NCBI RefSeq assembly: GCF_000317475.1
Contig: NC_019729.1
Location: 758,501 to 822,500, forward strand
DNA length: 64,000 nucleotides
Direction: 5' to 3'
Origin: Oscillatoria nigro-viridis PCC 7112
Lineage (GTDB): Bacteria > Cyanobacteriota > Cyanobacteriia > Cyanobacteriales > Microcoleaceae
Below are positions 51,969 through 61,942 of this stretch, piece after piece; position 1 is the stretch's first letter, and every line of letters starts with the position of its first letter. The position numbers and the translations under genes were made by a program. The notes beneath the pieces were generated by a model, which saw only the letters and a list, made by a program, of their open reading frames with translations, was not told where the DNA came from and made no database searches.

Positions 51969-54900
51969 CTAAAACCTCAATTCATATTCAGCAGTGACGC
52001 GATTGTCTCCTTGAAAATTAGTCGAACTCCTGAGTAAAATTTTGTCGCTTATACGATACCGTAAATTAAATTCAGTAGGCTGATTAGCTGACAAAACCCT
52101 AATGATTGATGCTGAAAGATTGCGCGTGATATCGGCCCCAACTTCCAAACCTAAACCGAGAGAACCCCCACCAGAAGCAGTCCCCGAACCCGATCGCGCT
52201 GTTTGTGCTTCGTTGCCTCTAATCCGAGTGGGAAATAATCGAAATTCGCTCAATCCTGTGGCGTTAGTAATCGCAGATTGAATGTTGTTCAATAAACCCG
52301 CACCGGCTAAATTTGCGATCGCCAGTGTACTGTCTCCCTGTCCCAAAGTCTGCACGAAACTGCCGCCCAACAGCGCTACAATCTCTGTTTCCGATCGACT
52401 CGGAGAACTCCTCAACTCCAGACTTTCCGCCAACTGAGAAGCCCTTCCCCGCACTAACGCTTGAATTCGGACACTCCGCACATTGCCGAAACTTGTCGGT
52501 TCGTCTGCTATTTCAGAGGCTACAGATGTGCCGGGAGTGCGGAACCGCGTTACTTCCTGAACCGAAGTTGCTAATCTCACATCCAGCGTCGGATCGAGTC
52601 CTTGTGTTGGTACAAAGGTAGCAGTCTGGGGGTATCCTCGATCGAGTCTAAACTCTGTGGTAAACAAATTCACCGACCCGGAAGTCAACCGAATCGTACC
52701 CTCCGGGCGAAGATCATCTAAAGTTCCATTCACCGTCAAGCCCCCAGTCGCCTGAAAACTCAATATCGGCGCACTCGTTACCCGAATTCCCCTGCCCAAA
52801 TTCAGCCGCAAATCGTTCAATCCAACTTCAAAGGAAGGGGAAGGGGAAGGGGAAGGGGAAGGGGAAGCAGCAACATCAGTCGCAGGGGAAGGAGAAGATG
52901 TGGAATCAGAAGCAGAATCAGAAGCAGAATCAGAAGAAGCTAACTGAGTTGTGCCGCCGCCGGGACTCCGGAGAAATACTTCACCGTTGTACAGTTCAAT
53001 ATTACCGCTCAACTGCGGGCGCCTAGCCGTGCCCCTTGCCTGCACTTGACCGACAACGCCGCCGCTGTACAATCCTCTGAGGTTCACTGCCAACTTGTCT
53101 AAATTTACAGCCAAAGGATTATCCGCATCGACATCGCCCTCAGCAAAGGGCACAGACAGCGGAATCACGCCAGCGGCGACAACTTCTCCCTGACTCAACT
53201 GTCCCCGAATTCCCTCTACCCGAATACGATCGCCCTCAAAGCGCACCGTCCCAGTCAGCCCTGTCAGCGGTTCTGGGAAGGCTCTCGCGCGGACGGTTGC
53301 ATTTTCAAAATTCGCAATTCCTTGCGCTACAGGCTCTTGCAGCGTCCCTCCCACGCGAATTTGCACCTGTCCCTTGCCGCTGACCCACGCAACTTGCGGA
53401 GTCAATACATTAATAATTGCCAAACCTTCATTTTGCAAATTCGCCCTCAAATCAATTTGATTGCTATCAGCTTTCACCGCTGCAAACGGCAACTCAAAAG
53501 GCAAACTTCCGGTGACCTCAATCGGTTCGGTTTGAGTTACCAAAGCGCTGCCGCCAAAATTCAGGCGGGCGTTGCTGTAACTGAAACTGCCGTCGGCTTG
53601 TTTAATCGGTTCTCCGTTTAGCGTACCGTCAAGCAAACTCAATTCTCCGGTGGCTTGCGGGTTTTCCAAACTGCCGGCCAAATTCGCCCGCAAATTCAAA
53701 TTTCCCGTGACATCCACAAAAGGCAATTCCACCAGTTTTGCCAACTCTTCCACAGGCACATTTTCTACCCGCAACTGCCCGGATTGAGCTTTTTGCCCGA
53801 GTTGTCCCGAAAAGCCGATCGCACTTTTGCCCGATCGAATTTCCAAAGGCAAAACAGTTAAAATCCCGTCCTGAAAACTGCCTTCTATGCTGAACTTTTC
53901 AGCGACATATTTTCCCCACTGCCAGTTATCGCCTTTCACGTTAAATTGAGCTTGCACGCCCGTTTGCAAAGAACCGGCAACAGCAATTTCCGCGCCGAAA
54001 GTGCCTTGCAATTGAGATAGCGCAGGCAATTTTTCCGATGATTTCACTGCCTGCTGCTGCTGCAAAATTGTTTCTATTTCTGCCAAGCGGCGCAACTGTT
54101 CGATTAGCGGGGCATCCGGTTCTCCGACTGCCACAGTTTGCACGTCGCCGCTGTCACCGTAAACGGGAGGTTTTATGCCTCGGGCTAAGTCGCCTAAATT
54201 GAAATATTGCAAAGCCGCTAAAACCTGCTGCAAATTCCCCTGCTGGACGTTAACTTTGCCGGCAAATTGCGGGTTGGCCCCTGTTTGAACATTGCCGGAA
54301 ATTAAGTATTGACCGCTGCCTTGGCGGAATATGCCATTTGTGAGAGTGGCGCTGCCTCCTTCGTAGCTGAATTCGGCTTGGAAACTGTCACCTTTAATGT
54401 AGCCGATCGCCGGTTGGGCGATCGCAATTTGTCCGCTTGCTTGCAAAGTCGCCGGATTTAAAGGCATCTTCCAACCGGGCACATTCACTTGTCCCGAAAC
54501 CGTACCGGTTATCGGCCCCAAACCGGCTTCTTTACCGGGTGATAGATTCAAAGCAGCCAGGGGAAAATCGCTTAAATTAACTCGCAAAGTTTCTCCCTCG
54601 GTTTGCCCCCTAGCCACAGATTCCCCGCGTTGAATTAAGAAAGATGTCGGCAGAAAAGATTGATTTAAAGCTACTTCGATTTTGTCGCTGGCACCGGCCA
54701 AACGCAAATCTACACTTTTCCCAGCATCCGCATTCACACTCCCCGCCAGTACCGAGTCAAAAGCGATTTGATTTACTGCTAAATCCCGCACTTCCACGTC
54801 GCCAACTAAGCTGAGGGCGGCGAGGGTTCCGGTGAGGCTGCCGGTAAAATCGACATTGCCGCGCAGGGGTGGGTTTTGCTGTGAGGAATTTTTGCCCGCA

Positions 54901-57900
54901 ACGGTGGACAAAAATGCTAACTGTTCTGCAGGCAAAGCTTCCAGATTAAAGTTGGCGAGTTTGACATCCAAATCTAAGTTGGAAATCGAAGGCAATCCTT
55001 TACCTGCCAACTCGACGTTAACAAAGCCATTTGCTGTCAAACCCGGAGTTGTGGCGTTCTCAATTTCCACCCGTTTGCCGTCCCAATTAAATACTGTCTC
55101 AAAAGGTTGTTTCAAAAACGGCAATTCCGAGATGCGGAAACTGCCGCCGGCGCGAACATTTTGTAGGGGCGGTGCCCCCGTGCCCGCCGCAATCGGGCCG
55201 GATAAATTGATATTGCCGTTAAACAGTCCTCGAAGCTGGGGGAGATTTGGGGTACCAGAGGCTACTCCTCCGGTTTGCAAGCTTTGTCGCTGGGCTTCAA
55301 AGGCTTGCTGGAAGAGACTTAGAGCAATTTGCTCGCCCTCGATTGACGCGCGCCAATTCCCCGATGCGGCGCTGCCAACCGCATTGACAATTCCTCCGCC
55401 GTTGGCGAGTCGAATTTGTCCGTCGCCGTTGGCGGTGATGCCGTTGGCGGTTAGATTATCTACTGTTCCCAAAATGCGGGCTTTTCCGTCGAGGGTTCCG
55501 TTAATTTCTGGCGGTAAATCCGCTGTCAGCAAACCTGTTTGTTTGAGGGTTTGTTCTAAATTGCTGACGGCAATTCCGTTGGTTTCTAGCAATGCTTGCA
55601 AGTTGCCGTTTTCCAATTTTGCTGTAGTATCGATCGCCCCGAGTCGATCGACCAAAATCCGTCCTTCTCCCTTAGCACTAATTCCCTTGGCTGTCAAGTT
55701 ATCCAAACTGCCCGCTGCTTGGAATTCGCCGTTAACTCTGCCGTCCAATCCTTTAGGCAAAGTTGCTGTCAGCGGAAACAGTTGCAGATTGCGAACAGTT
55801 TGTTCTAAGCGGCTGAGAATAACTCGATCGGCATCGGCGAAAGCTTGCCAGCGTCTGTCTTCTAATTTACCTCTAAAAGCGACAGCACCGTCGGCAATAT
55901 TGAGTTTGCCGCTGCTGTTGACAGAAATATCGGCGGCGGTTGAATTATCAAGATTGCCGCTGGCTTGAATTTGATTCGATATTTGTCCGTCTAGCGATTT
56001 TAGATTTTGGATTTTGGATTTGAGATTGTTGAGGTTGGCGACTGTTTGGGCATTGTCAGCAGTGAAAGCCAAGCCAACATCTAACAGCGGCAATCCTAAA
56101 TCTACCAGACGGCCGATCGAAGTGCGATCGGTTTCTGCTGTTCCCTGCCAATTTCCATCTGCCAATTCTCCTTTAAAATTAACATTGCTGCCAGTAAGAT
56201 TGAGTCTGCCGCTGCCGCTGGCATTGATGCTGCTAGCAGTCAAATTGTCAAGAGTTCCCGATGCTGTAAATTGACTCGATAGCAGTCCGTCGAGCGATTT
56301 TAGATTTTGGATTTTAGATTTTAGATTGGCAGATTGTTGATTTTCGGGATTGAATGCTGAAGCCACATCTAAAATCGGCAGTGTCAAATCTACCAAACGG
56401 TTGATGGAAGTGCGATCGGTTTCTGCAGTTGCTTGCCAGTTTCCCGCTACTATTTCTCCGTTTAAATTGACATTGCTGTCGGCAAAATTGAGCCTGCCGT
56501 TAGCATTAATATTGATTCCGTCGGCAGTCAAATTGTCAACATTTCCCGCGGCTTGAAATTCACCTGCTAGCTGTCCGCCCAGCGATTTTAGATTTTGGAT
56601 TTTGGATTTTAGATTGTCTAGATTGGCGGTCGTTCCCCGTGCTAAAAACGGCAAGCCAATATCAATTAATTGATTGACGGCAACTTTTTCAGTGTTGCCA
56701 ACAACTTGCCAGTTCCCCGATTCTAGTTCGCCATTAACATCAACTATACTGTCAGCAATATTCAGCCTTCCTTTGCCCGTCGCTGCGATCGCCTTTAAAC
56801 TCAAATCGTCCAGAGTTCCTGCTGCTTCCAGGGTTCCGCTGAACAAACCCGCTAGTTCAGGAGGCAAATTAAGCCCCGGTACGACTTGCTGCAAACTGTT
56901 GAGTTCCACGCCATTGCCCTCGATCAAAGCTTGCCACTGACGGTTTTTTAGCGCCGCATCCACGTTAACAGAAGCGTCGCCAATTTTCACAACTGTATTT
57001 TGTAAATCCGCCGAATTACGTCCGGCTCGAATTTCGCCCGCTGCGGGGAAAGTTGCTTGCGGTGCTTGCCATTGAACTCTCGCTTGAATGTTGTCTAACG
57101 GGCCGAAAATTTGAGTTTTGGCGGAGACACTGCCAATATTAACACCAGCAGGAATTGGGAGAGCGTAAATTTGGGCGATCGCGTCTCCGGGTACATTTTC
57201 AGCTTGGAAGTCAAACACCAAACCCGATCGCGAATTCTCACTTCCCAATGCAATATCGACTTCACCTTTGCCGCCAATTTTACCGCCCGCCGCCGGCACT
57301 ACCAAAATATCGCTCAAAGTCAAACCTAAAGAGGAAAACGGGGGAATAGAAGATTGAGAATTGGGAGTTGGGATTTGAGCCATTCTCCCCCGTTCCAATT
57401 TGAAATTAGTGCTAATATTATTTAATTGCAGTCGATCGACCGTAGCGGGTTTTGTCGAGGCGATCGTACCTGTCAGCACCGGCATAGCAACTGTTCCAGT
57501 CAGCTTGGCATCCGCCTTCACTTCCCCCGCAACCGCAACGGGCAATGCTACTTTTTGCCCTAACTCTGTTTCCACCGCACTGACAATACTTGCAAAAGCG
57601 ACTGGTTGCACGTTCGTTGTCAGATTGAAGCTAGCTTGTTGGAGATTAAAATTAGTTCCAGTTGCAACTGTTCCTGCTATTTTCAGCGGAATTAAACCGT
57701 AATTAGCCGCCAGACTATCGACAATCAAATTAGTTCCCTGAAACCGCAACTGACCGCTGCTATTTTGTACGATCTGTTTCAGCGGAGAAATGCTCGCTTG
57801 CACTCCTCCAAAACTAGCCGCTCCGGTAATTCCCGATACTTTATTGTCTCGCAATTGCACGGTCAAATTGCCATTAGCCAGACCTTTTTGTAAATAAATG

Positions 57901-58640
57901 CCGGGAAGCTTCAGCAAGCGAGCGAGGTCGGGCAAAGGCAAATTTTGACCTTGCAACTGCACGTTAGTTTGAGCCACAGGTAACAGAGAATCCGCTTTTA
58001 CTATAAAATTATCGCTGTTAGTAAACTGACCGTTTAGTTCGTAGAGAACGCGCTGATTTTGGTCGCGAAATAGAGCGCTGCCATTTTTCAAGCTTACAGA
58101 AATGGGAGCCGAAGTTTTCTGTCCGACTGCGGGACTCGGCACCAAAACTGCGGCGACATTTTCAGCTCGAATTGCCTCAACTTCAGTTTTAAATAAACCC
58201 GGAGATTTCCGCTCCGCAGTTGGAATATTAACCCAGCGGCCCTGAGCATCCTGTTCGATATAAGCGCTGGGTTTAACTAAGGTAATATCTAATTTGAGAG
58301 TGCGGTTGAACAGCAGTGGCAAGATTGAAAATTTCACTTCCACTGCTTCTGTAGAAGCGTAATCGGGATCGGTAGGAGTTGCAGGTAAAGTCGATCGGCC
58401 AAACCGCAAACTTGTCAGAGAAAATCTCTCCAAACGTCCGATTTGCACAGGCCGCTTCAGCAACTGACTGACTTCAGTTTCCACCAAAGGAGCTAACTTT
58501 TCCCGCACCCACTGGTATCCTACCGCCGCCGCAACCAAGGCGATAATGCCCAATCCCGTACCGCTAAGCAGCAGCAGACGCCACCAGCGGCGGTGGGGAC
58601 GGGGTGCGAGTTGATTTTTGTCGTCGTCCGAGTTAGTCAT
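51969..58640 (-). CDS. tamB: TamB-like translocation and assembly protein
   Basis: 2223 residues. An N-terminal membrane anchor (WWRLLLLSGTGLGIIALVAAA) is followed by about 2000 residues of repeated beta-strand modules and a C-terminal TamB/DUF490 domain (LGLGLEVGADITRNLSASI ... FNLRYRISDKILLRSSTNF ... TAEYELRF). TamB-type proteins span the periplasm and are thought to move phospholipids or outer-membrane proteins; the cyanobacterial ones are among the longest and plant SSG4/TIC236 is related. Three copies of LKSKIQNLKSL (about residues 675, 770 and 871) are encoded by the heptameric AAAATCT repeat. A Ser/Pro repeat at about 1900-1935 comes from GAAGCA and GAAGGG repeats. Confidence 0.9.
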   Translation of the reverse strand: MTNSDDDKNQLAPRPHRRWWRLLLLSGTGLGIIALVAAAVGYQWVREKLAPLVETEVSQLLKRPVQIGRLERFSLTSLRFGRSTLPATPTDPDYASTEAVEVKFSILPLLFNRTLKLDITLVKPSAYIEQDAQGRWVNIPTAERKSPGLFKTEVEAIRAENVAAVLVPSPAVGQKTSAPISVSLKNGSALFRDQNQRVLYELNGQFTNSDNFIVKADSLLPVAQTNVQLQGQNLPLPDLARLLKLPGIYLQKGLANGNLTVQLRDNKVSGITGAASFGGVQASISPLKQIVQNSSGQLRFQGTNLIVDSLAANYGLIPLKIAGTVATGTNFNLQQASFNLTTNVQPVAFASIVSAVETELGQKVALPVAVAGEVKADAKLTGTVAMPVLTGTIASTKPATVDRLQLNNISTNFKLERGRMAQIPTPNSQSSIPPFSSLGLTLSDILVVPAAGGKIGGKGEVDIALGSENSRSGLVFDFQAENVPGDAIAQIYALPIPAGVNIGSVSAKTQIFGPLDNIQARVQWQAPQATFPAAGEIRAGRNSADLQNTVVKIGDASVNVDAALKNRQWQALIEGNGVELNSLQQVVPGLNLPPELAGLFSGTLEAAGTLDDLSLKAIAATGKGRLNIADSIVDVNGELESGNWQVVGNTEKVAVNQLIDIGLPFLARGTTANLDNLKSKIQNLKSLGGQLAGEFQAAGNVDNLTADGININANGRLNFADSNVNLNGEIVAGNWQATAETDRTSINRLVDLTLPILDVASAFNPENQQSANLKSKIQNLKSLDGLLSSQFTASGTLDNLTASSINASGSGRLNLTGSNVNFKGELADGNWQGTAETDRTSIGRLVDLGLPLLDVGLAFTADNAQTVANLNNLKSKIQNLKSLDGQISNQIQASGNLDNSTAADISVNSSGKLNIADGAVAFRGKLEDRRWQAFADADRVILSRLEQTVRNLQLFPLTATLPKGLDGRVNGEFQAAGSLDNLTAKGISAKGEGRILVDRLGAIDTTAKLENGNLQALLETNGIAVSNLEQTLKQTGLLTADLPPEINGTLDGKARILGTVDNLTANGITANGDGQIRLANGGGIVNAVGSAASGNWRASIEGEQIALSLFQQAFEAQRQSLQTGGVASGTPNLPQLRGLFNGNINLSGPIAAGTGAPPLQNVRAGGSFRISELPFLKQPFETVFNWDGKRVEIENATTPGLTANGFVNVELAGKGLPSISNLDLDVKLANFNLEALPAEQLAFLSTVAGKNSSQQNPPLRGNVDFTGSLTGTLAALSLVGDVEVRDLAVNQIAFDSVLAGSVNADAGKSVDLRLAGASDKIEVALNQSFLPTSFLIQRGESVARGQTEGETLRVNLSDFPLAALNLSPGKEAGLGPITGTVSGQVNVPGWKMPLNPATLQASGQIAIAQPAIGYIKGDSFQAEFSYEGGSATLTNGIFRQGSGQYLISGNVQTGANPQFAGKVNVQQGNLQQVLAALQYFNLGDLARGIKPPVYGDSGDVQTVAVGEPDAPLIEQLRRLAEIETILQQQQAVKSSEKLPALSQLQGTFGAEIAVAGSLQTGVQAQFNVKGDNWQWGKYVAEKFSIEGSFQDGILTVLPLEIRSGKSAIGFSGQLGQKAQSGQLRVENVPVEELAKLVELPFVDVTGNLNLRANLAGSLENPQATGELSLLDGTLNGEPIKQADGSFSYSNARLNFGGSALVTQTEPIEVTGSLPFELPFAAVKADSNQIDLRANLQNEGLAIINVLTPQVAWVSGKGQVQIRVGGTLQEPVAQGIANFENATVRARAFPEPLTGLTGTVRFEGDRIRVEGIRGQLSQGEVVAAGVIPLSVPFAEGDVDADNPLAVNLDKLAVNLRGLYSGGVVGQVQARGTARRPQLSGNIELYNGEVFLRSPGGGTTQLASSDSASDSASDSTSSPSPATDVAASPSPSPSPSPSFEVGLNDLRLNLGRGIRVTSAPILSFQATGGLTVNGTLDDLRPEGTIRLTSGSVNLFTTEFRLDRGYPQTATFVPTQGLDPTLDVRLATSVQEVTRFRTPGTSVASEIADEPTSFGNVRSVRIQALVRGRASQLAESLELRSSPSRSETEIVALLGGSFVQTLGQGDSTLAIANLAGAGLLNNIQSAITNATGLSEFRLFPTRIRGNEAQTARSGSGTASGGGSLGLGLEVGADITRNLSASIIRVLSANQPTEFNLRYRISDKILLRSSTNFQGDNRVTAEYELRF

Positions 58641-59333
58641 GGGTGTTTCTCAGAAATCAGAGAATTCAGGAATTAAGGAAATCAGCCGATTTTAGACAGG
58701 TATAATTTCTGTGATTCGCCAGGGTGGCTTCTGCCTTTGGTAGACTCACAAGTGAGGTCGGAAGTGCCGTAGGGGCGTAAGCGTTGCCCGCCCCTACGGG
58801 GGCTACGCCAACGCAGAGGATCGAATTTCAAGATTCACGTCGCACTCCGGGGCAGAGTCCAATAACCTTTACTAAACTTAATCAAAACACGCAACACGAT
58901 TTAAAACCAAGTCCTCCAACTCCCCTAAATCCATTCGATCCCGCCAGTGGACGATCGTCAATCTAAAATCTAAAATAGAACATCTAAAATCGGTTAGATT
59001 CCCCCTGCAGTGCAGGATCGGTGGTGAATCTGAAATCTCAAATCTCAAACCAAGTCCTCCAAAGGGCCTAAATCCATTCGATCCCGCCAGTGGACGAACG
59101 TCAATCTAAAATCTAAAATAGAACATCTAAAATCGGTTAGATTCCCCCGCAGTGCAGGATCGGTGGTGAATCTGAAATCTCAAATCTCAAACCAAGTCCT
59201 CCAAAGGGCCCAAATCCATTCGATCCCGCCAGTGCACGATCGTCAATCTAAAATCTAAAATATAAAATCTAAAATCGGTTGCCCGATCGCTTCTAAGATA
59301 AAAAAACGGTGGTTAAGAAGGTCTTTAAAACTT
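58641..59333. other. Intergenic region with a large tandem repeat
   Basis: 693 bp. A CGCCCCTACGGGGGCTACGC repeat shared with 32755-32790 lies at about 58781-58822, and the 142-bp tandem repeat at 58906-59282. The promoter of the DUF3110 gene should be within the last 50 bp. No gene is supported. Confidence 0.6.
58906..59282. repeat. Tandem repeat, 142-143 bp unit, about 2.6 copies
   Basis: Units start ACCAAGTCCTCC at 58906, 59049 and 59191. Each unit contains CATTCGATCCCGCCAGTG, a heptameric tract (CTAAAATCTAAAAT), CGGTTAGATTCCCCC-type sequence and GGTGGTGAATCTGAAATC. The copies are over 95 percent identical by eye, so the array is recent. There are no unique spacers, so this is not a CRISPR. 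Confidence 0.88.
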
Positions 59334-59708
59334 ATGCGAGTGTTCGTCTTACTCTTCAATGCCCGCACCGAGAACGAGGGAATTCATACCATTCAACTCG
59401 GCGATCGCAATAAAGTTCTAATGTTTGAGTCAGAAGACGACGCCACCCGCTTTGGCGTGATGTTGGAAGCTCAGGATTTCCCCGAGCCCACTGTTGAGGC
59501 GATCGACGAGGAGGAAATTAAGGAGTTCTGCGACAGTGTAGATTATGATTGGGAACTTGTGCCAGCAGGCGCGCTGGCGATCCCGCCAGAAGACAATGTA
59601 ACACAGACTCAGTGGCAGCCGGACTCCGAGCCCGAGCCCGAGATCGATTCTGAGGTTTCCCAAAATGAACTGGATTCTATTCGCCGCCGACTCGAAGGAC
59701 TTTTGTAA
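59334..59708 (+). CDS. DUF3110 domain protein
   Basis: 124 residues. The N-terminal ~95 residues match the DUF3110 family of cyanobacteria and plastids (MRVFVLLFNARTENEGIHTIQ, VLMFESEDDATRFGVMLEAQDFPEP, DYDWELVPAGALAIPPE). The C-terminal ~30 residues are an acidic linker and a helix (DSIRRRLEGLL). The family has no known function. Soluble and intact. Confidence 0.85.
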   Translation: MRVFVLLFNARTENEGIHTIQLGDRNKVLMFESEDDATRFGVMLEAQDFPEPTVEAIDEEEIKEFCDSVDYDWELVPAGALAIPPEDNVTQTQWQPDSEPEPEIDSEVSQNELDSIRRRLEGLL

Positions 59709-59922
59709 TGGGAAGTTCGGCAACGAGTAGTGTACGGGATTGAATGGATGGATATTGAGGCTCGAGGTGAAGAAGGAAGAGGGAAGAAGAATAAATTTGA
59801 TATCTTCCAGCGCGATCCTAGGCTCAATTTCTAGATGAAGGCTTCCAGGCTGAACCGGGGACTGTTTATGTCTCTTGACTTCGGTTGCTAGCCGACAACT
59901 GACAATTAACAACTGACAAAAA

Positions 59923-60837
59923 ATGAAGAATTTGGAAGAACGGGGCCATCTGCTGACGGAACAGGTGAATGCCAACAGCGAGAATTTAGACCAACTCAGT
60001 TCGATCGAATTAGTGGACTTGTTCAACCGGGAAGATGCCCAAACCTTAAGCGCGATCGCCCGTGCCCGCAAACAGTTAGCCCAAGCGATCGACATTGCAG
60101 CCGAGTCTCTGCGTCAGGGAGGCCGCCTGTTTTACGTCGGTGCCGGTACTTCCGGGCGTTTGGGGGTGCTGGATGCGGCCGAGTGTCCCCCTACCTTCTG
60201 CACGCCGCCAGAACTCGTACAGGGCATAATTGCCGGGGGCGCGGGGGCTTTGGTGCGGAGTTCGGAGGATTTGGAGGATCGGGCTGAGGATGGGGCCGAG
60301 GCGATCGCCCACCGTCAAATTACCAACTTAGATGTGGTTGTCGGGATTACTGCTGGAGGTACGACGCCGTTTGTCGCCGGCGCTTTGCAGGCGGCGCGCC
60401 AGCGGGGGGCGAAGACTGTGTTTATGGCCTGCGTACCCGTCGAACAAGTGAATTTTGAGGCTGATGTTGATATTCGGTTGTTGGTTGGTCCGGAGGTAGT
60501 GGCGGGTTCGACGCGCTTGAAAGCCGGTACAGTCACAAAAATGGCTTTGAATATCCTTTCGACTGGCGTAATGGTGAAGCTGGGGAAGGTTTACGGCAAT
60601 CGGATGGTTGACGTGGCGGTGACTAATAAGAAATTGCGCGATCGGGCTGTGCGGATGTTGCAGGATTTGACTGATTTGAACCGGGATGAGGCGGGTTTTT
60701 TGCTCGAAAAAAGCGGCAAGTCTGTTAAGTTAGCTTTGATGATGCACTGGACTGGTTTGGAAAAGGAAGAGTGCGATCGAATTTTGGGCGAGTTTCAAGG
60801 GAATTTGCGATCGGCTGTGGCATCAATTCGTCAGTAG
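59923..60837 (+). CDS. murQ: N-acetylmuramic acid 6-phosphate etherase
   Basis: 304 residues. The SIS fold has GAGTSGRLGVLDAAECPPTF and GITAGGTTPFV, and the family continues with LVGPEVVAGSTRLKAGTVTKM and GNRMVDVAVTN. The catalytic Glu is expected in the AAECPPTF region. It cleaves the lactyl ether of MurNAc-6-phosphate to give GlcNAc-6-phosphate and lactate in peptidoglycan recycling. Full length and intact. The start has a mild AACTGACAAAAA leader. Confidence 0.95.
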   Translation: MKNLEERGHLLTEQVNANSENLDQLSSIELVDLFNREDAQTLSAIARARKQLAQAIDIAAESLRQGGRLFYVGAGTSGRLGVLDAAECPPTFCTPPELVQGIIAGGAGALVRSSEDLEDRAEDGAEAIAHRQITNLDVVVGITAGGTTPFVAGALQAARQRGAKTVFMACVPVEQVNFEADVDIRLLVGPEVVAGSTRLKAGTVTKMALNILSTGVMVKLGKVYGNRMVDVAVTNKKLRDRAVRMLQDLTDLNRDEAGFLLEKSGKSVKLALMMHWTGLEKEECDRILGEFQGNLRSAVASIRQ

Positions 60838-61240
60838 TCAACCGATTTTAGATTTTAGATTTTAGATTTTGGATTGAAGAAATAGACCCCACTGATAAAT
60901 CCGGCCCCCCAAACCAAATTGCTTTCGGTCAGCAGTCAGTAGTCATTAGTCATTAGTCAGCAGTCATTAGCTCTCTTTTGTCACTTCGGGCGAGAGTATC
61001 GCGGTAGGGTGCGTCGCTCATTGATAGTCGTAAATAATCAGAATTCTGGCGGCGACGCACCCTACTTTAATTAGAATAGGAGTAGGATAATCATCTCTAC
61101 CGAAAGTGACAGAAGAGGGTTAGTCATTAGTCATTAGTCATTAGTCAGTGGTGACTTGTTAGCACAATGCCTTGCGGCGATGATGCCCCATGCCCCATGC
61201 CCCATTCCCCATTCCCCATTCCCCATGCCCCATTCCCCAT
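60838..61240. other. Intergenic region dense in repeats
   Basis: 403 bp. In order: AAAATCT-type tract (60842-60875), TCATTAG/TCAGTAG heptamer tract (60929-60970), hairpin element (60970-61115), TCATTAG tract (61120-61149), and a CCCCATT/CCCCATG heptamer tract (61183-61243). The last is the same unit that encodes the Gly-His-Gly-Ala-Met repeat of the copper ATPase. Confidence 0.7.
60970..61115. repeat. MITE-like hairpin element with GTAGGGTGCGTCGC arms
   Basis: The inner arms 61004-61017 (GTAGGGTGCGTCGC) and 61052-61065 are perfect inverts. The outer flanks TTTTGTCACTTCGGGCGAGAG and CTCTACCGAAAGTGACAGAAG are imperfect inverts, making a ~145-bp long hairpin. Half-copies (GTAGGGTGCGTC) occur at 16869, 24646 and 61840. 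Confidence 0.75.
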
Positions 61241-61771
61241 TCAGTTGTCAACTGTCATTGGTACTATCGATTCAACAAATTGTGAAATCTCTTCAGTAGA
61301 TCTGATGTGATAAACACTTTTGGTATTGTGAGCGCGATCGACATACTCGCGATATCTGGGAGTCAAATACTTGTGACACAACCACAGAGCGCGGTAACTA
61401 TTAATTGAACTCTTCAAGATCGGACTTTTTTCCGGCCAGCCTTCTGGCGGCATAAAGCTACCTGTGATTAGTCGTTTAGTCACCCACCAGAAATGCACGT
61501 ATAGTGGCAGATCGACAAAAACCAGACTATCCGCCTCATTGAGTCGAAGCCAGACGGTTTCCATACAACCAAAACCGTCAATAATCCATCTGTCAGTAGC
61601 CAAAATTTTCTCATGGATATGCTTATATTCTTCATTTGGAACCTCAGCGCCCCCAGATTGATATTTAATCTTATCCAAGGCGTAAAGTGGCAAACCAGTG
61701 ATTTCAGATAATTTCTTGCTGAGAGTTGATTTACCGCCTCCAGCGTTGCCAAACACGGCTACTTTTTTCAT
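61241..61771 (-). CDS. FlaR/adenylate-kinase-like P-loop protein
   Basis: 176 residues. The P-loop is FGNAGGGKST (8-16), then an LDKIKYQSGG loop, ATDRWIIDGFGCMETVW and LVFVDLPLYVHFWWVTKR. The pattern is that of FlaR-type proteins (annotated as DNA topology modulation protein) and small nucleotide kinases. The substrate is not known. Cytoplasmic, intact, and alone between repeat-rich gaps. Confidence 0.85.
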   Translation of the reverse strand: MKKVAVFGNAGGGKSTLSKKLSEITGLPLYALDKIKYQSGGAEVPNEEYKHIHEKILATDRWIIDGFGCMETVWLRLNEADSLVFVDLPLYVHFWWVTKRLITGSFMPPEGWPEKSPILKSSINSYRALWLCHKYLTPRYREYVDRAHNTKSVYHIRSTEEISQFVESIVPMTVDN

Positions 61772-61839
61772 AGTTATCCATCTTAGTAATCATGCAGTTT
61801 GTAGCAAGATTTTGGAGAATTGCTATAACAACTGAAGTA

Positions 61840-61904
61840 GTAGGGTGCGTCAGCTTCGACAATCTGGGCTACCCATCCAATCCATACGAACTGACGCACC
61901 TTAC
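61840..61904. repeat. GTAGGGTGCGTCAG inverted repeat
   Basis: Arms 61840-61853 (GTAGGGTGCGTCAG) and 61891-61904 (CTGACGCACCTTAC) pair with one mismatch. Member of the same family as 60970-61115. It lies in the gap between the CAP-RTX gene and the FlaR-like gene. Confidence 0.78.
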
Positions 61905-61942
61905 AAGCTGCATAAGTGAAATTTTACACTACCGATTCCCCG

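Noticed and set aside
54832..55968. 378-codon plus-strand open frame within tamB
   Set aside because: It is antisense to the strongly supported tamB frame and has no domain; the low-stop composition of the region explains it.
58906..59282. CRISPR-like array
   Set aside because: The repeat unit is 142-143 bp with no unique spacers and no cas genes nearby; it is a plain tandem repeat.
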